From Oscillatoriaceae cyanobacterium Prado104 (GTDB lineage Bacteria > Cyanobacteriota > Cyanobacteriia > Cyanobacteriales > Microcoleaceae): DNA of 64,000 nt. Numbering within the stretch: position 1 is the first letter of the stretch; every line of letters starts with the position of its first letter. The stretch is taken from assembly GCA_025454405.1 (NCBI GenBank), contig JALOON010000015.1, positions 27,094-91,093 on the forward strand, written 5' to 3'. The position numbers and the translations under genes are program-made. Positions 19,735 to 28,080 of the stretch are shown in pieces. The notes under the pieces were generated by a model that searched no databases, was not told where the DNA came from, and saw only the letters and a list, made by a program, of their open reading frames with translations.

Positions 19735-19912
19735 AGATATCAGTTTAGGGCGGCAATACTGTGCAGCCCGGTATACGATGCCAGACATGGCTGCAAGCAG
19801 GTACCCGGAATTGTCCCAGGCGCACCCGCTTGCTGAAGGTTTTTTGTGGCGTGGGGGTTTATTTAACCTGTCTGCTGCGTTTAAAGTTGTTGGCGAACCC
19901 GCCCCTTGTATC
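19735..19912. other. Possible structured RNA, strand uncertain
   Basis: A GC-rich island sits in an AT-rich gap between glmM and the tandem repeats. Its ends can pair (GGGCGG near 19748 with CCGCCC near 19900), and inner hairpins such as CTGCAAGCAG can form. No convincing reading frame was found. It has the size of a regulatory RNA such as 6S RNA, but no diagnostic motif is certain, so the call is tentative. Confidence 0.2.
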
Positions 19913-19950
19913 TTAAAAGAGTCAGTCAATCGATCGCCACGTCATTAATT

Positions 19951-20062
19951 CGATCGAACCCAGAATCGGGCGATCGAACCAACAATCGGACGATCGAGCC
20001 AACAATCGGACGATCGAACCCAGAATCGGGCGATCGAACCAACAATCGGACGATCGAACCAA
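19951..20062. repeat. 20-bp tandem repeat carrying CGATCG
   Basis: Five full and one partial copy of a 20-base unit, consensus CGATCGAACCAACAATCGGA, are arranged head to tail without spacers. Two unit variants alternate (CCAGAATCGGG and AACAATCGGA endings). Each unit carries one CGATCG, the core of the HIP1 word. It is non-coding. Confidence 0.9.
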
Positions 20063-20315
20063 CCAGGCTAATACTTTAAGACACTTTAAACTTGAAGAAG
20101 CCAGTACCTTACAGTTGTATTTTTTACAGTGCAACTATCTAACGATCGAGTCAAAATTCTCTCCTTTTCTTTAACCAACCTCTCTCCTTCCCCTCTGCCT
20201 CTGCGCTCTCTGTGCCCTCTGCGGTTAAACAATCTTATCCTAAAAAAAATCATTAAATTCAGTTCCCCTCATTGTACAATTAAGTTTCAAACAAATTCAT
20301 CCGAGGTGCGAAACT

Positions 20316-20585
20316 ATGACTAAATATGTAATGTGGGGAAGTTACTGCGAAGATGTTCTCGAAAAACGCGCGCCATTTCGAGACGCGCACTTAGCCGGAC
20401 TTGCCAAACAAAAAGCATCGGGAGTATTAGTTACGATCGGACCTACTAAAGACTTAACTAAAGTTTTTGGAATTTACGAAGCTGAAGACGAAAGCGCAGT
20501 ACGTCAGTTAGTGGAAGCCGATCCGTATTGGGTAAATGGAGTTTGGACTGAATACCAAGTGAAAGAATGGATTCAGGCTTTGTAA
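20316..20585 (+). CDS. YciI family protein
   Basis: The 89-residue protein fits the YCII-related ferredoxin-like fold: FRDAHLAGLAKQKASGVLVTIGPTKD, with the His of RDAHL in the usual position, and a VEADPYWVNGVWTEYQVKEW end where the D-P-Y/F motif is standard. YciI-type proteins are small dimeric putative enzymes, of unknown substrate. AGGTG lies upstream of ATG 20316. It stands alone. Confidence 0.85.
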   Translation: MTKYVMWGSYCEDVLEKRAPFRDAHLAGLAKQKASGVLVTIGPTKDLTKVFGIYEAEDESAVRQLVEADPYWVNGVWTEYQVKEWIQAL

Positions 20586-20599
20586 ATAATTGATAGTTG

Positions 20600-20744
20600 A
20601 CAGTAGAAGGAAGAAGGAAGAAGGAAGAAGGAAGAAGGAAGAGGGAAGAAGGAATAACTAAATATTCTCCCACTCCCCCTCTCCCACTCTCCCCCTCTCC
20701 CCCTCTCCCCATCCCCCCATCGAAAATCGAAAATCGAAAATCGA
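20600..20744. repeat. GAAGGAA heptamers, CCCTCTCC tract and AAAATCG repeats
   Basis: Three low-complexity blocks follow each other: GAAGGAA heptamers (20607-20650), CCCTCTCCC words (20668-20718) and four AAAATCG units (20721-20744). They directly precede the 1039-residue gene. Confidence 0.8.
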
Positions 20745-23700
20745 TTGACAGTTGATGGCGAAGATTTTAAGACTGTTGATGCTCGAGCGTTTCAGATTTA
20801 TTTAATTGACAACTGTCCGCTGTCCGCTGCTATAATTTTTGGTAAAGGGATTGGCAGGGTGAACATCTTGAGATTGGAAGACAGCGATTTAGTTCCTGTA
20901 GACTGCGGCGATTTGCTCAACAAGATTTTAGAAGTTTTGCAGGGGAAAAACCCGTTTAACTTGTCGGACGATCGCCGCCGCTTGCTAATCGATATTGATG
21001 CGATCGCTGCCAGTATTGCCAAATTACCAGTACAGTCGCCGTTAGGTTCTTTTGAAAGTCAAGCACATTGTGCTACAGTAAATTTTTCTGCGGAAGTTGC
21101 AACTCGCTTCCGCAACCAAATTAGAGAAATTGAAGTTTGTTTGCAGCAGCATTTACAATCGATTTTGGGAGAAAGTGCTTCAATTGAAAAGTTTGCAGCT
21201 AGTTTAACCAGTCGCCTAGAGTCTTTTAAAGGCAACGGCACTCAGTTAGGTTTTAAATACGATTTTAACAAGAAACATCCCCACCTGCAGAAACAAAAGC
21301 TGACGTTGCAATCTTTGGGTAGCGACAGCGATTCGCTGCTGAAGTTTCATAAAGTTACTATTACTGTCGGCAATGCAGGTATTTTTGCAGAACAGTTGCA
21401 GCAGGGTTTAACAAATTATATTGAGGAAAAATCCGATCGTGAGGTCGATCGCGCCGAACTAAATCGCTTGCTTGCAGAAATAGTAAACGATCGAAACTCC
21501 GATTTTTACAGATTGGTGCGATCGGTCGATCGCGAAACTTTAGGTCAATTAAAGAAAGCAGCAAAAATTACTTATTTAGAATATATTTTACTCAACATCG
21601 CTCCCGAAAAAACAGCAGATCGCGGGTGCATTTACTTGCAAGATTTAATCCGGCGATTGCGGTTAATGGAAAATTATCTCAAAGAGCGCACTAAAGTTGA
21701 CAGAGATTATTTAGTTAACTATCAGGGAGTGCGAGTTAATTATCGAGAAATGTTTGCGCGATCGGACGCTTGGGATTCGCTGCCGATCGTTCCTATTATA
21801 GCAGGCAATCTCGGAGAAACAACGGATAATTTAACGGGCGATCGACAATTTACTTTTGGTTTAAAACTCAAGTTTGGCAATCCCGTACAATCGCGCGGTG
21901 GCGGTAGCGTATTGGACTACAATCTCAATTTGTTAAATCCCGACAGCGAGGAGCATTTAGCAGCATTAGAGGAACCAGATCGCCATGAAACTTTTTGGCG
22001 CAAGGTATTGAGAATAGCATTTTTGTACTATTTTATATTTGCCTCCCGCAGCAATCCGCTAGCACCAAATTACCAGCCTGAATCCGAACTAGATTACAAT
22101 CCAATCGCGAGTTTCGAGCAAAAAGTATTGCCCGTACTGCAAAGTTATGACGACAATCAAAAACAAGAACTCTTCCGCAATTTTATCGCAGGATTTCAAC
22201 AAGTTAACGTTCAGTATAAAATCGATTGCCTCAAAAGTTTTGTGCGAGAATTCATTAAAGCCAAAACTATCTTGCAGCCGCGCACCGAGTCGGGGTACAT
22301 CGCGCTCGATCGAACACTCCTTAACATGACAGATAATATTTTGAAAACAGGAGCATTTTTCAAAGAAATAGTTAGGCGCAATCCTCAAAAAACTCTGCAG
22401 TATATTTCCGCGAGACAGTCAAACGCCAACCAACAAACTATCTGTCAGTTACCAGTCAATATTACAATTGAAGAAGTCCGCTATTTTCCTACAGATGAAA
22501 CCCAAAGTTTCAGCATGGAATACAATATTCAAGGCATCCATGCTTTGCCCGTGCTTTGGATTCCAAGAGCCGATAGATCGAGAGAAGTTTACCGTCAAAG
22601 TTTTCAGAGTAAATTAGTTGTATTTCCCTACGACTGCCGCCGCTTGGACAGCAAGGGAGGTTTGAAAGCGGGAGCAGCTTTTGCCTACAAGTTTGCTGTT
22701 TTGCTGCTGTCTTATATTTGCCTGCACATCTTGTTAGAAAAAGCGCCAAATAATATAGTAGTGCCGGTGGTAAGGCTGCACGAAGGGAACCACGAACATC
22801 CTTTACATTCAGAAAAGTTTATGGCGCATATTTCTAAAACATTGTGCCATATTCTGAGCGAAAAACATCGATCGAACTCCCAAGGATTCCGCATCAGGGA
22901 AACTTTGAGCGCTTTTAGCATCAGAAACGGCTTGAGTTCCCTGTATTCAATCCTGCCGAAAAAGTTTCGATTTCACAACTTTCAGTTATCTCCAGAGTTG
23001 GATAATTTAGCAATTATTGCAGTATCGAGTAAAGACAGCGACGCGAGACAAGATAGGGGAAGAACTTATCGAAAATGCTGTTTGCTAGGCGAAGTAACGG
23101 GAATCCGGCGCTGCGAAGACGGCGCTATTCAAGTGGGAATGCTGAAAACTTTCTCGGCAAATTACAGCAGCCAACAGCTTTATAACAAACCATCAATTCT
23201 CGGAGATATTGTTGGGCAATTGTACGATCGGGGCTATCGAAATTTTGCATACATCACGCAAGTACCCGAACCGAGTACGCTGCACATCAATCAAAACGAT
23301 AAAAGTGAAAAATTGTTTCTCATCTCCCAAGACATCATCCGTATTTTGCAAGGAGAGCGTCAAGATCTGAGAATTTATCCGGTATTTTTTGATAAATACT
23401 ACGTCCACAGCCCCCAAAAACACAAAGGAGAATCTTTTTACATTCAAGATACAGCGGAACTTGCAAGCTTAGCGGGTACTGGCAAGCAAACAGCCGTGTT
23501 TTTCAATTTGTTTAACGGCATTAAAGTAGAGGAAGGGGAAAAGAACTTTTACAACGGGGTAATTTCCTACGGGACGCTGTTGAATACCTACGAGGGAATT
23601 TTGGACGATCGAGATATCCGCCAAGGTTTGATTGATGAAGGGGAAATTAAAGATACTTTGCTGCATTATTTAACAATCTTTCACTTTTCTCGGTACGAAG

Positions 23701-23864
23701 CGCGCCAGCAGATTAGTTTGAAGTTAGATCCGTTCGATCGAATTATTGGCGATAATTCGGTTGGTGTTCTATCGGAATTCAGTCACGCGGGTGGCAGTGC
23801 TGTTTTTAATTCGCTGGCATTTTTGAATGAGGTGAGGGAAATTTTGAATAAGGCAGAGAATTGA
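20745..23864 (+). CDS. Large orphan protein of unknown function, possible RNase H-like fold
   Basis: I do not recognise this 1039-residue cytoplasmic protein. It has no signal peptide or clear membrane span. Residues about 675-700 are His-rich (RLHEGNHEHPLHSEKF). Residues about 750-885 read as strand-strand-strand-helix-strand-helix-strand: LAIIAVSS with acidic KDSD after it, CCLLGEVTGI, AIQVGMLKT, ILGDIVGQLYDRGY, NFAYITQV, LFLISQDIIRIL, LRIYPVFF. That order matches an RNase H-like core as in PIWI proteins, but it was judged by eye. The TTG at 20745 sits in repeat DNA; a GTG at 20859 with AAAGGG upstream and a promoter-like pair (20806-20836) is a credible alternative start. A toxin-antitoxin pair follows 450 bases downstream. 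Confidence 0.75.
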   Translation: MTVDGEDFKTVDARAFQIYLIDNCPLSAAIIFGKGIGRVNILRLEDSDLVPVDCGDLLNKILEVLQGKNPFNLSDDRRRLLIDIDAIAASIAKLPVQSPLGSFESQAHCATVNFSAEVATRFRNQIREIEVCLQQHLQSILGESASIEKFAASLTSRLESFKGNGTQLGFKYDFNKKHPHLQKQKLTLQSLGSDSDSLLKFHKVTITVGNAGIFAEQLQQGLTNYIEEKSDREVDRAELNRLLAEIVNDRNSDFYRLVRSVDRETLGQLKKAAKITYLEYILLNIAPEKTADRGCIYLQDLIRRLRLMENYLKERTKVDRDYLVNYQGVRVNYREMFARSDAWDSLPIVPIIAGNLGETTDNLTGDRQFTFGLKLKFGNPVQSRGGGSVLDYNLNLLNPDSEEHLAALEEPDRHETFWRKVLRIAFLYYFIFASRSNPLAPNYQPESELDYNPIASFEQKVLPVLQSYDDNQKQELFRNFIAGFQQVNVQYKIDCLKSFVREFIKAKTILQPRTESGYIALDRTLLNMTDNILKTGAFFKEIVRRNPQKTLQYISARQSNANQQTICQLPVNITIEEVRYFPTDETQSFSMEYNIQGIHALPVLWIPRADRSREVYRQSFQSKLVVFPYDCRRLDSKGGLKAGAAFAYKFAVLLLSYICLHILLEKAPNNIVVPVVRLHEGNHEHPLHSEKFMAHISKTLCHILSEKHRSNSQGFRIRETLSAFSIRNGLSSLYSILPKKFRFHNFQLSPELDNLAIIAVSSKDSDARQDRGRTYRKCCLLGEVTGIRRCEDGAIQVGMLKTFSANYSSQQLYNKPSILGDIVGQLYDRGYRNFAYITQVPEPSTLHINQNDKSEKLFLISQDIIRILQGERQDLRIYPVFFDKYYVHSPQKHKGESFYIQDTAELASLAGTGKQTAVFFNLFNGIKVEEGEKNFYNGVISYGTLLNTYEGILDDRDIRQGLIDEGEIKDTLLHYLTIFHFSRYEARQQISLKLDPFDRIIGDNSVGVLSEFSHAGGSAVFNSLAFLNEVREILNKAEN
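20806..20836 (+). promoter_or_regulatory. Candidate promoter ahead of an alternative GTG start
   Basis: TTGACA (20806-20811) and TATAAT (20831-20836) are exact consensus hexamers separated by 19 bases, slightly more than ideal. They lie 23 bases before an in-frame GTG at 20859 preceded by AAAGGG, so the large gene may truly start there. Confidence 0.35.
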
Positions 23865-24061
23865 CTGCAGGTACAAGATGTCAGATCCTAGAGCGACAGT
23901 CCAGTAGAACAAGTTCACATAAATAACCAGATATGGCTGGTGTAGGGGTAAAGCATTAGTCTGTGAGAATCCGCATTCCTCGATCGCAGCGCCTCACCCC
24001 AGAATCTCTGCTAACCTTAATAGAGATAGTCAAAACAGGAGAGTGGTTATGAGGTTAGAAT

Positions 24062-24256
24062 GTGTATTGTACCGCTCAAGAAATCTATATTCAAGTCATC
24101 AGTGTGCTGTCGCCATCCGATCGATTGCGATTGGTCGCATTAATTATCAATAATCTGGTACAGTACAACACTAATATTGTTAACCAAAGCGATACCTGGA
24201 CAGAGCAAGACCAACTCGACTTAGCTATTTTTTCAACCCAATCTGACAATTTATAA
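24062..24256 (+). CDS. Antitoxin-like small protein, possibly orphaned
   Basis: A GTG at 24062 opens a 64-residue frame containing LSPSDRLRLVALIINNLVQ, then DTWTEQDQLDLAIFS. This pattern resembles small cyanobacterial antitoxin-type proteins that are normally followed at once by a PIN or RelE toxin. No such toxin follows; the next gene is an MNT nucleotidyltransferase after 56 bases. It may be a remnant or a third member of the downstream pair. Family assignment is from memory of the pattern only. Confidence 0.45.
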   Translation: MYCTAQEIYIQVISVLSPSDRLRLVALIINNLVQYNTNIVNQSDTWTEQDQLDLAIFSTQSDNL

Positions 24257-24312
24257 GTTATCAACAGAGCAGCTAGAATATAATTATAATTCAATTCTCA
24301 GGAGCGTATAAA

Positions 24313-24699
24313 ATGACTCTGGCATCAAATACACGAGGAGCGATCGAGCCTGCAGAAACCGGACGGTCGATCGCGCGCCTACCGATCGCCATCCAACCGA
24401 TTTTAACCCACCTCAAACAAGACCTTACCAAACTTTACGGCGATCGCCTCTGTCACCTCACCCTCTTCGGTTCCCAGGCGCGCGGGGACGCCACACCGGA
24501 GTCAGATATTGACGTGTTAGTAGTGCTGAAATCTCCCGTCAATCCCGGTGAAGAAATCAAACGAACTGGCAAAATAATCGCCGATCTATCCCTTCACTAC
24601 GATACGGTCATTAGCTGCATTTTTCTCGACGAAATTCACTACCAAACTCGCAACGGTTCTCTACTTCGCAACATTCGCAAAGAAGGTATCCTGCTGTGA
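24313..24699 (+). CDS. MNT nucleotidyltransferase (antitoxin of HEPN/MNT pair)
   Basis: This 128-residue minimal nucleotidyltransferase has the Pol-beta motif LTLFGSQARGDATPESDIDVLVVL with GS at 53-54 and the two metal Asp at 65 and 67. In known HEPN/MNT systems this subunit neutralises the HEPN ribonuclease, in several cases by adding AMP to it. The stop TGA overlaps the GTG start of the HEPN gene by four bases, a strong sign of coupled translation. The N-terminus (about 25 residues) is variable. Confidence 0.9.
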   Translation: MTLASNTRGAIEPAETGRSIARLPIAIQPILTHLKQDLTKLYGDRLCHLTLFGSQARGDATPESDIDVLVVLKSPVNPGEEIKRTGKIIADLSLHYDTVISCIFLDEIHYQTRNGSLLRNIRKEGILL

Positions 24700-25076
24700 C
24701 AAACGAACAACGATCGCTCCTTCTCAAAGCCCAACAAAGTTTGGAAGCAGCCAAACTTCTACTCACCAATAACTATTCAGATTACGCTACTTCCCGCGCC
24801 TACTACACAATGTTCTACATCGCGGAAGCATTTCTCGAAGGCGAAGGACTTTCATTTTCAAAACATTCAGCGGTTATTTCTACTTTCGGACGAGAATTTG
24901 CCAAACCTCAGAGAATCCCTTCAGACTTTCACCGATTTCTGATTGAAGCACAAGAACTTCGGACTGCTGGCGACTACGGGCAAATGAACGCCGTCACAAC
25001 TGACCAAGCTGCAGAACAAATCGATCGCGCCGAGCAATTTTTGGCGTTTGCAATTCAAGAGATAGGTTCAATTTAG
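24696..25076 (+). CDS. HEPN domain protein (toxin of HEPN/MNT pair)
   Basis: The 126-residue all-helical protein has the HEPN signature YATSRAYYTMFYIAEAFLEGEGLSFSKH and a C-terminal EAQELRTAGDYGQ block. HEPN proteins of this type act as RNases, inactivated by a cognate MNT. Translation begins at a GTG overlapping the MNT stop. The classic R-x4-6-H motif is not plainly visible, so RNase activity is uncertain. Organised exactly as a type VII-like toxin-antitoxin module. Confidence 0.87.
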   Translation: MTNEQRSLLLKAQQSLEAAKLLLTNNYSDYATSRAYYTMFYIAEAFLEGEGLSFSKHSAVISTFGREFAKPQRIPSDFHRFLIEAQELRTAGDYGQMNAVTTDQAAEQIDRAEQFLAFAIQEIGSI

Positions 25077-25089
25077 CTAACTCAAACAA

Positions 25090-25260
25090 ATGGACATTCA
25101 AACACCAAAACAGTTTAAATCTTGTATGCTACTTGAATCTATTGCTATTTCACCCGATGGTAACTTACAATTTTATTATAATGATGGTGATTTATTCTGG
25201 GGTCATTGCATAGCAGTGACGATGGATAGCAGCGATCGTTTTATAGATGCTGATTTATAG
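25090..25260 (+). pseudogene. Remnant of a small DUF2262-like gene, frameshifted by duplication
   Basis: An ATG at 25090 opens a frame with QFYYNDGDLFWGHCIAV, similar to DUF2262-type proteins. It stops early at 25260, inside a 14-base duplication: TTTATAGATGCTGA (25240-25253) followed by TTTATAGATGCTAA (25254-25267). Removing one copy would let the frame run on as DRFIDANVFSGS. The normal 3' end is absent, so the gene looks decayed. Family call is tentative. Confidence 0.4.
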
Positions 25261-25370
25261 ATGCTAACGTTTTTAGTGGCTCGAATTTTTTCCAAACACC
25301 ACCTAGCAGTATAAAATATATAGATGTTCGCAAAACATACCTGTTGGACTCTGTTCGTCAAACAAAAAAT

Positions 25371-25829
25371 ATGACTGTCAAAGTAGGAGATCCCGCACCG
25401 GATTTCACCTTAACATCTCAAACTGGCTCACCAGTCAGCCTCAAAGATTTTCGGGGTCAAAAAAATGTCGTCCTCTATTTCTATCCCAAAGACGACACCC
25501 CCGGATGCACCGCAGAAGCTTGCGCTTTTCGAGATAGTTACGAAGTTTTCAAAGACGCAGGCGCAGAAGTAATTGGGATTAGTGAAGATTCTCAGCAGTC
25601 TCACCAGAAATTTTCTGCTAAATATCAACTACCGTTTACTCTCTTGAGCGATACTGGCAATAAAGCCCGTCAATTGTACGGCGTTCCAGCTACCTTGTGG
25701 ATTATGCCAGGTAGAGTGACTTACGTCATTGACAAACAGGGAGTTATCAGGCACATTTTCGACTCGATGTTAGACTTCAAAGCACACGTTGCAGAAGCCC
25801 TCAAAACTTTGGAAACTCTCAAAAGTTAG
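25371..25829 (+). CDS. bcp: Peroxiredoxin Q/BCP
   Basis: The 152-residue thioredoxin-fold peroxidase reduces hydrogen and alkyl peroxides using thioredoxin. The peroxidatic Cys46 lies in YPKDDTPGCTAEACAFRD and the resolving Cys51 follows five residues later, the PrxQ arrangement. The ATG at 25371 gives the standard MTVKVGDPAPDFTL beginning; a longer frame from a TTG is continuous with the preceding decayed gene and is unlikely to be used. Confidence 0.94.
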   Translation: MTVKVGDPAPDFTLTSQTGSPVSLKDFRGQKNVVLYFYPKDDTPGCTAEACAFRDSYEVFKDAGAEVIGISEDSQQSHQKFSAKYQLPFTLLSDTGNKARQLYGVPATLWIMPGRVTYVIDKQGVIRHIFDSMLDFKAHVAEALKTLETLKS

Positions 25830-25848
25830 AGAGATTTGCTTGAATAAA

Positions 25849-26020
25849 GAAAGGACTAAAGTCCCTACTACGAACGATCGGTTTGTAGTAAGGACTTCAC
25901 TCCTAAATTGCTAATCGCTTGCGCGCGATGTTAAAAAAGGACTAAAGTCCCTACTACGAACGAATGAATCGGTTTGTAGTAAGGACTTCAGTCCTAAATT
26001 GCTAATCGCTTGCGCGATCG
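25849..26020. repeat. Two tandem copies of an AAGGACTAAAGTCC repeat unit
   Basis: Two nearly identical 80-90 base units follow each other. Each has AAAGGACTAAAGTCCCTACTACGAACG, a short variable part, then GTTTGTAGTAAGGACTTC and AATTGCTAATCGCTTGCGCG. They lie just after the end of hpf and bcp, which converge here. Confidence 0.85.
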
Positions 26021-26042
26021 CCCGCTATTAGCCAGCAATTAT

Positions 26043-26690
26043 CTAAGCCTTCGCAGAGCCGGATTTTTCAGGTGCAGCACTAGCAGTTTTGCCATTCTTG
26101 CCATTACCGTTGCTGTTGCCATTCCGAGGTTGAATCACTCCATAACCGCCGTGGTGTTTGCGTTCGTAGAGCACGTTAATTTCCCCTGTTTCCGCATTGC
26201 GGAACATATAGAAATCGTGGTCGATAACTTGCAATTGTTCCAAAGCTTCTTGCACTGTCATTGGAGGCATAGCAAAATACTTAGTCCGCACCACTTCGCT
26301 AGGAAGTTCTGGAGTGCGCGAGCCAATCAGATCCGCTACTACAGGATGTTCCTCAACCGCAGTACCTGTCTTGGTATTGCTATGGCTTTTGTCATGGCGT
26401 TTTTCCTTAAATTTCCGCAGTTGACGGGCAATCTTGTCGGCAACTAAATCTATGCTGGCATAGAGATTTTCGGTGCTTTCCTCAGCCCGAATTACGCTAC
26501 CGTTCGCATAAATTGTTACCTCAGCGGTCTGCTTAGGATTTATCCTTGGGTTTCGAGCCACAGATAGGTGTACGTCTACCTCAGTAGTCAAAGCTTGAAA
26601 ATGGCTGACAGCCTTTTCAACTTTTTGGTTGACGTATTCTCGAATTGCATCAGTGACTTCTATATTTTTACCCTGGATAACAAGCTTCAT
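26043..26690 (-). CDS. hpf: Ribosome hibernation-promoting factor, long form (LrtA)
   Basis: Long HPF dimerises 70S ribosomes into inactive 100S particles; in cyanobacteria it is the light-repressed LrtA. The 215 residues have an N-terminal S30AE domain ([20 protein letters not shown]) and a C-terminal dimerisation domain ([51 protein letters not shown]), then a low-complexity Asn/Gly/Lys tail. AAGGGAGGGAGC precedes the ATG at 26690. A 22-residue upstream extension in frame lacks family support. The long leader towards lipB (26691-26853) may hold light control. Confidence 0.95.
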   Translation of the reverse strand: MKLVIQGKNIEVTDAIREYVNQKVEKAVSHFQALTTEVDVHLSVARNPRINPKQTAEVTIYANGSVIRAEESTENLYASIDLVADKIARQLRKFKEKRHDKSHSNTKTGTAVEEHPVVADLIGSRTPELPSEVVRTKYFAMPPMTVQEALEQLQVIDHDFYMFRNAETGEINVLYERKHHGGYGVIQPRNGNSNGNGKNGKTASAAPEKSGSAKA

Positions 26691-26853
26691 AGAGCTCCCT
26701 CCCTTCTCTAACTTGGGTATAAATATTACAGTAGCACTTTGTATTCTGGAAAACACATTTTTTCAAAATCTTTAACTTCTATACATCTTCTTAGGAAATA
26801 ATAAGAATTAATAAGAAATTGAGTTATAATTGTTTTTGCTCTTGATTTTTTTC

Positions 26854-27528
26854 ATGATTTCGACATTTGCCCTGCCACCTCTTACCCCTCACCCATGTCA
26901 TCTGCTCGACTGGGGGCTAGTACCGTACTCCACAGCTTGGGAGGTGCAGCAACAACTGGTGCAAGAACGCCGCGACAATCCCGATCTGCCGGATGTCTTG
27001 ATTTTGCTGGAACACCCGCCGGTTTACACTCTGGGACTGGGGGCTAAGTTGGAATTTCTGAAATTTGACTCAGAGCGACCCGAACCGGAACTGCACCGAG
27101 TAGAACGGGGAGGCGAGGTGACTTATCACTGTCCGGGGCAGTTGGTGGGCTATCCGATTTTGAATTTGCGCCGCCACCGGCAGGACTTGCACTGGTATTT
27201 GCGGCAGTTGGAGGAGGTGCTGCTGGGGGTGCTGGCAGTTTGCGGGCTTTCGGGCGCGCGGGTGCCGGGAATGACAGGTGTTTGGGTGGACGGCTGCAAG
27301 GTAGGCGCGATCGGGATTAAAGTCAGCCGCTGGATTACGATGCACGGTTTTGCTTTGAATGTTTGTCCCGATCTTGAAGGTTTTAAACAAATTGTACCTT
27401 GTGGGATTCCAGATAAACCTGTTGGCAGTTTGGAGCAGTTTATTCCGGGAATAGAGGTCGATCGAATTCGGCCGATCGTACTTGCTGAATTTGCTCGCGT
27501 TTTTGGAGTGGAAATCCTGCGAGTTTAG
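26854..27528 (+). CDS. lipB: Octanoyltransferase
   Basis: LipB moves octanoyl from acyl carrier protein to lipoate-dependent apoproteins. The family blocks are [55 protein letters not shown] (catalytic Lys) and [17 protein letters not shown] (catalytic Cys). 224 residues from the ATG at 26854; a TTG eight codons earlier would add an unneeded hydrophobic stub. It is divergent from hpf. Confidence 0.94.
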   Translation: MISTFALPPLTPHPCHLLDWGLVPYSTAWEVQQQLVQERRDNPDLPDVLILLEHPPVYTLGLGAKLEFLKFDSERPEPELHRVERGGEVTYHCPGQLVGYPILNLRRHRQDLHWYLRQLEEVLLGVLAVCGLSGARVPGMTGVWVDGCKVGAIGIKVSRWITMHGFALNVCPDLEGFKQIVPCGIPDKPVGSLEQFIPGIEVDRIRPIVLAEFARVFGVEILRV

Positions 27529-27761
27529 ATATATGGTGCGCCACCGCCAACTTTTCATCGGTAGTGGCTGTCGGTACTGGCTGTCGGTACTGGCTGTTTG
27601 ATTGTCAAGGTTTCGCCATTGACTTACGCGCTTGAGTGTACACTATAGGTGGCGATCGGTCAATCTTTGTAAAATTTTTGTCAAATTCGCTACTTTTTGA
27701 AATTTCGCGCTATATTAAAGAAGTAGCGAGTACACTAAATTCAACACAAGGAAAGTCCACC

Positions 27762-27911
27762 ATGAACAGAAATCGTCAAAATGTCAAACAAGTAGCCGAA
27801 ACCCACCGCGCTAACATCCACAAACAACTGATGCATCGCTTAGAAGTAGCCAGAGCCAACGGCAACCAAGATTTGGTTCGGATACTTGAAGATGAAATGA
27901 AACAGCTATAA
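27762..27911 (+). CDS. pirA: Small protein resembling PirA, PII-interacting regulator
   Basis: AAGGAAAG precedes the ATG at 27762. The 49-residue helical protein begins MNRNRQNVKQ and contains HRLEVARANGNQDLVRILEDEM. Cyanobacterial PirA proteins of about this length bind PII and thereby tune arginine synthesis; the resemblance is by length and the RLEVARAxGN pattern, not by search. The upstream region 27640-27760 has several A/T-rich promoter-like words. A hairpin with a T-run lies 137 bases after the stop. Confidence 0.5.
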   Translation: MNRNRQNVKQVAETHRANIHKQLMHRLEVARANGNQDLVRILEDEMKQL

Positions 27912-28047
27912 ATCAGCGATAGTAAATCAGCAGTAGTTAAAATTTGTCTGTAGCGATCGCTCGGTAAGTTTAAAAAGTTGCGCGAGAAATGCAGAATTCC
28001 CGCAACTTGTATCCGTTCTTTTTTCAATCTTCTATTAGTTGGTAAAC

Positions 28048-28080
28048 AAAACCCGGTTTCTCGAAGAAACCGGGTTTTTT
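28048..28080 (+). terminator. Hairpin with T-run (AAACCCGGTTTCT stem)
   Basis: A 13-base perfect stem, AAACCCGGTTTCT with AGAAACCGGGTTT, followed by six Ts, forms a factor-independent terminator on the plus strand. It belongs to the same AACCGGGTTT repeat family as 3954, 10838 and 17866, here in its most compact form. Confidence 0.6.

Noticed and set aside
19951..20062. CRISPR array
   Set aside because: Units are contiguous 20-base repeats with no unique spacers and no cas genes.
19922..20134. Minus-strand frame encoding repeated ARSSDCWFDRPILGS units
   Set aside because: It is the translation of the 20-bp tandem repeat; no ribosome binding site and no protein-like pattern outside it.
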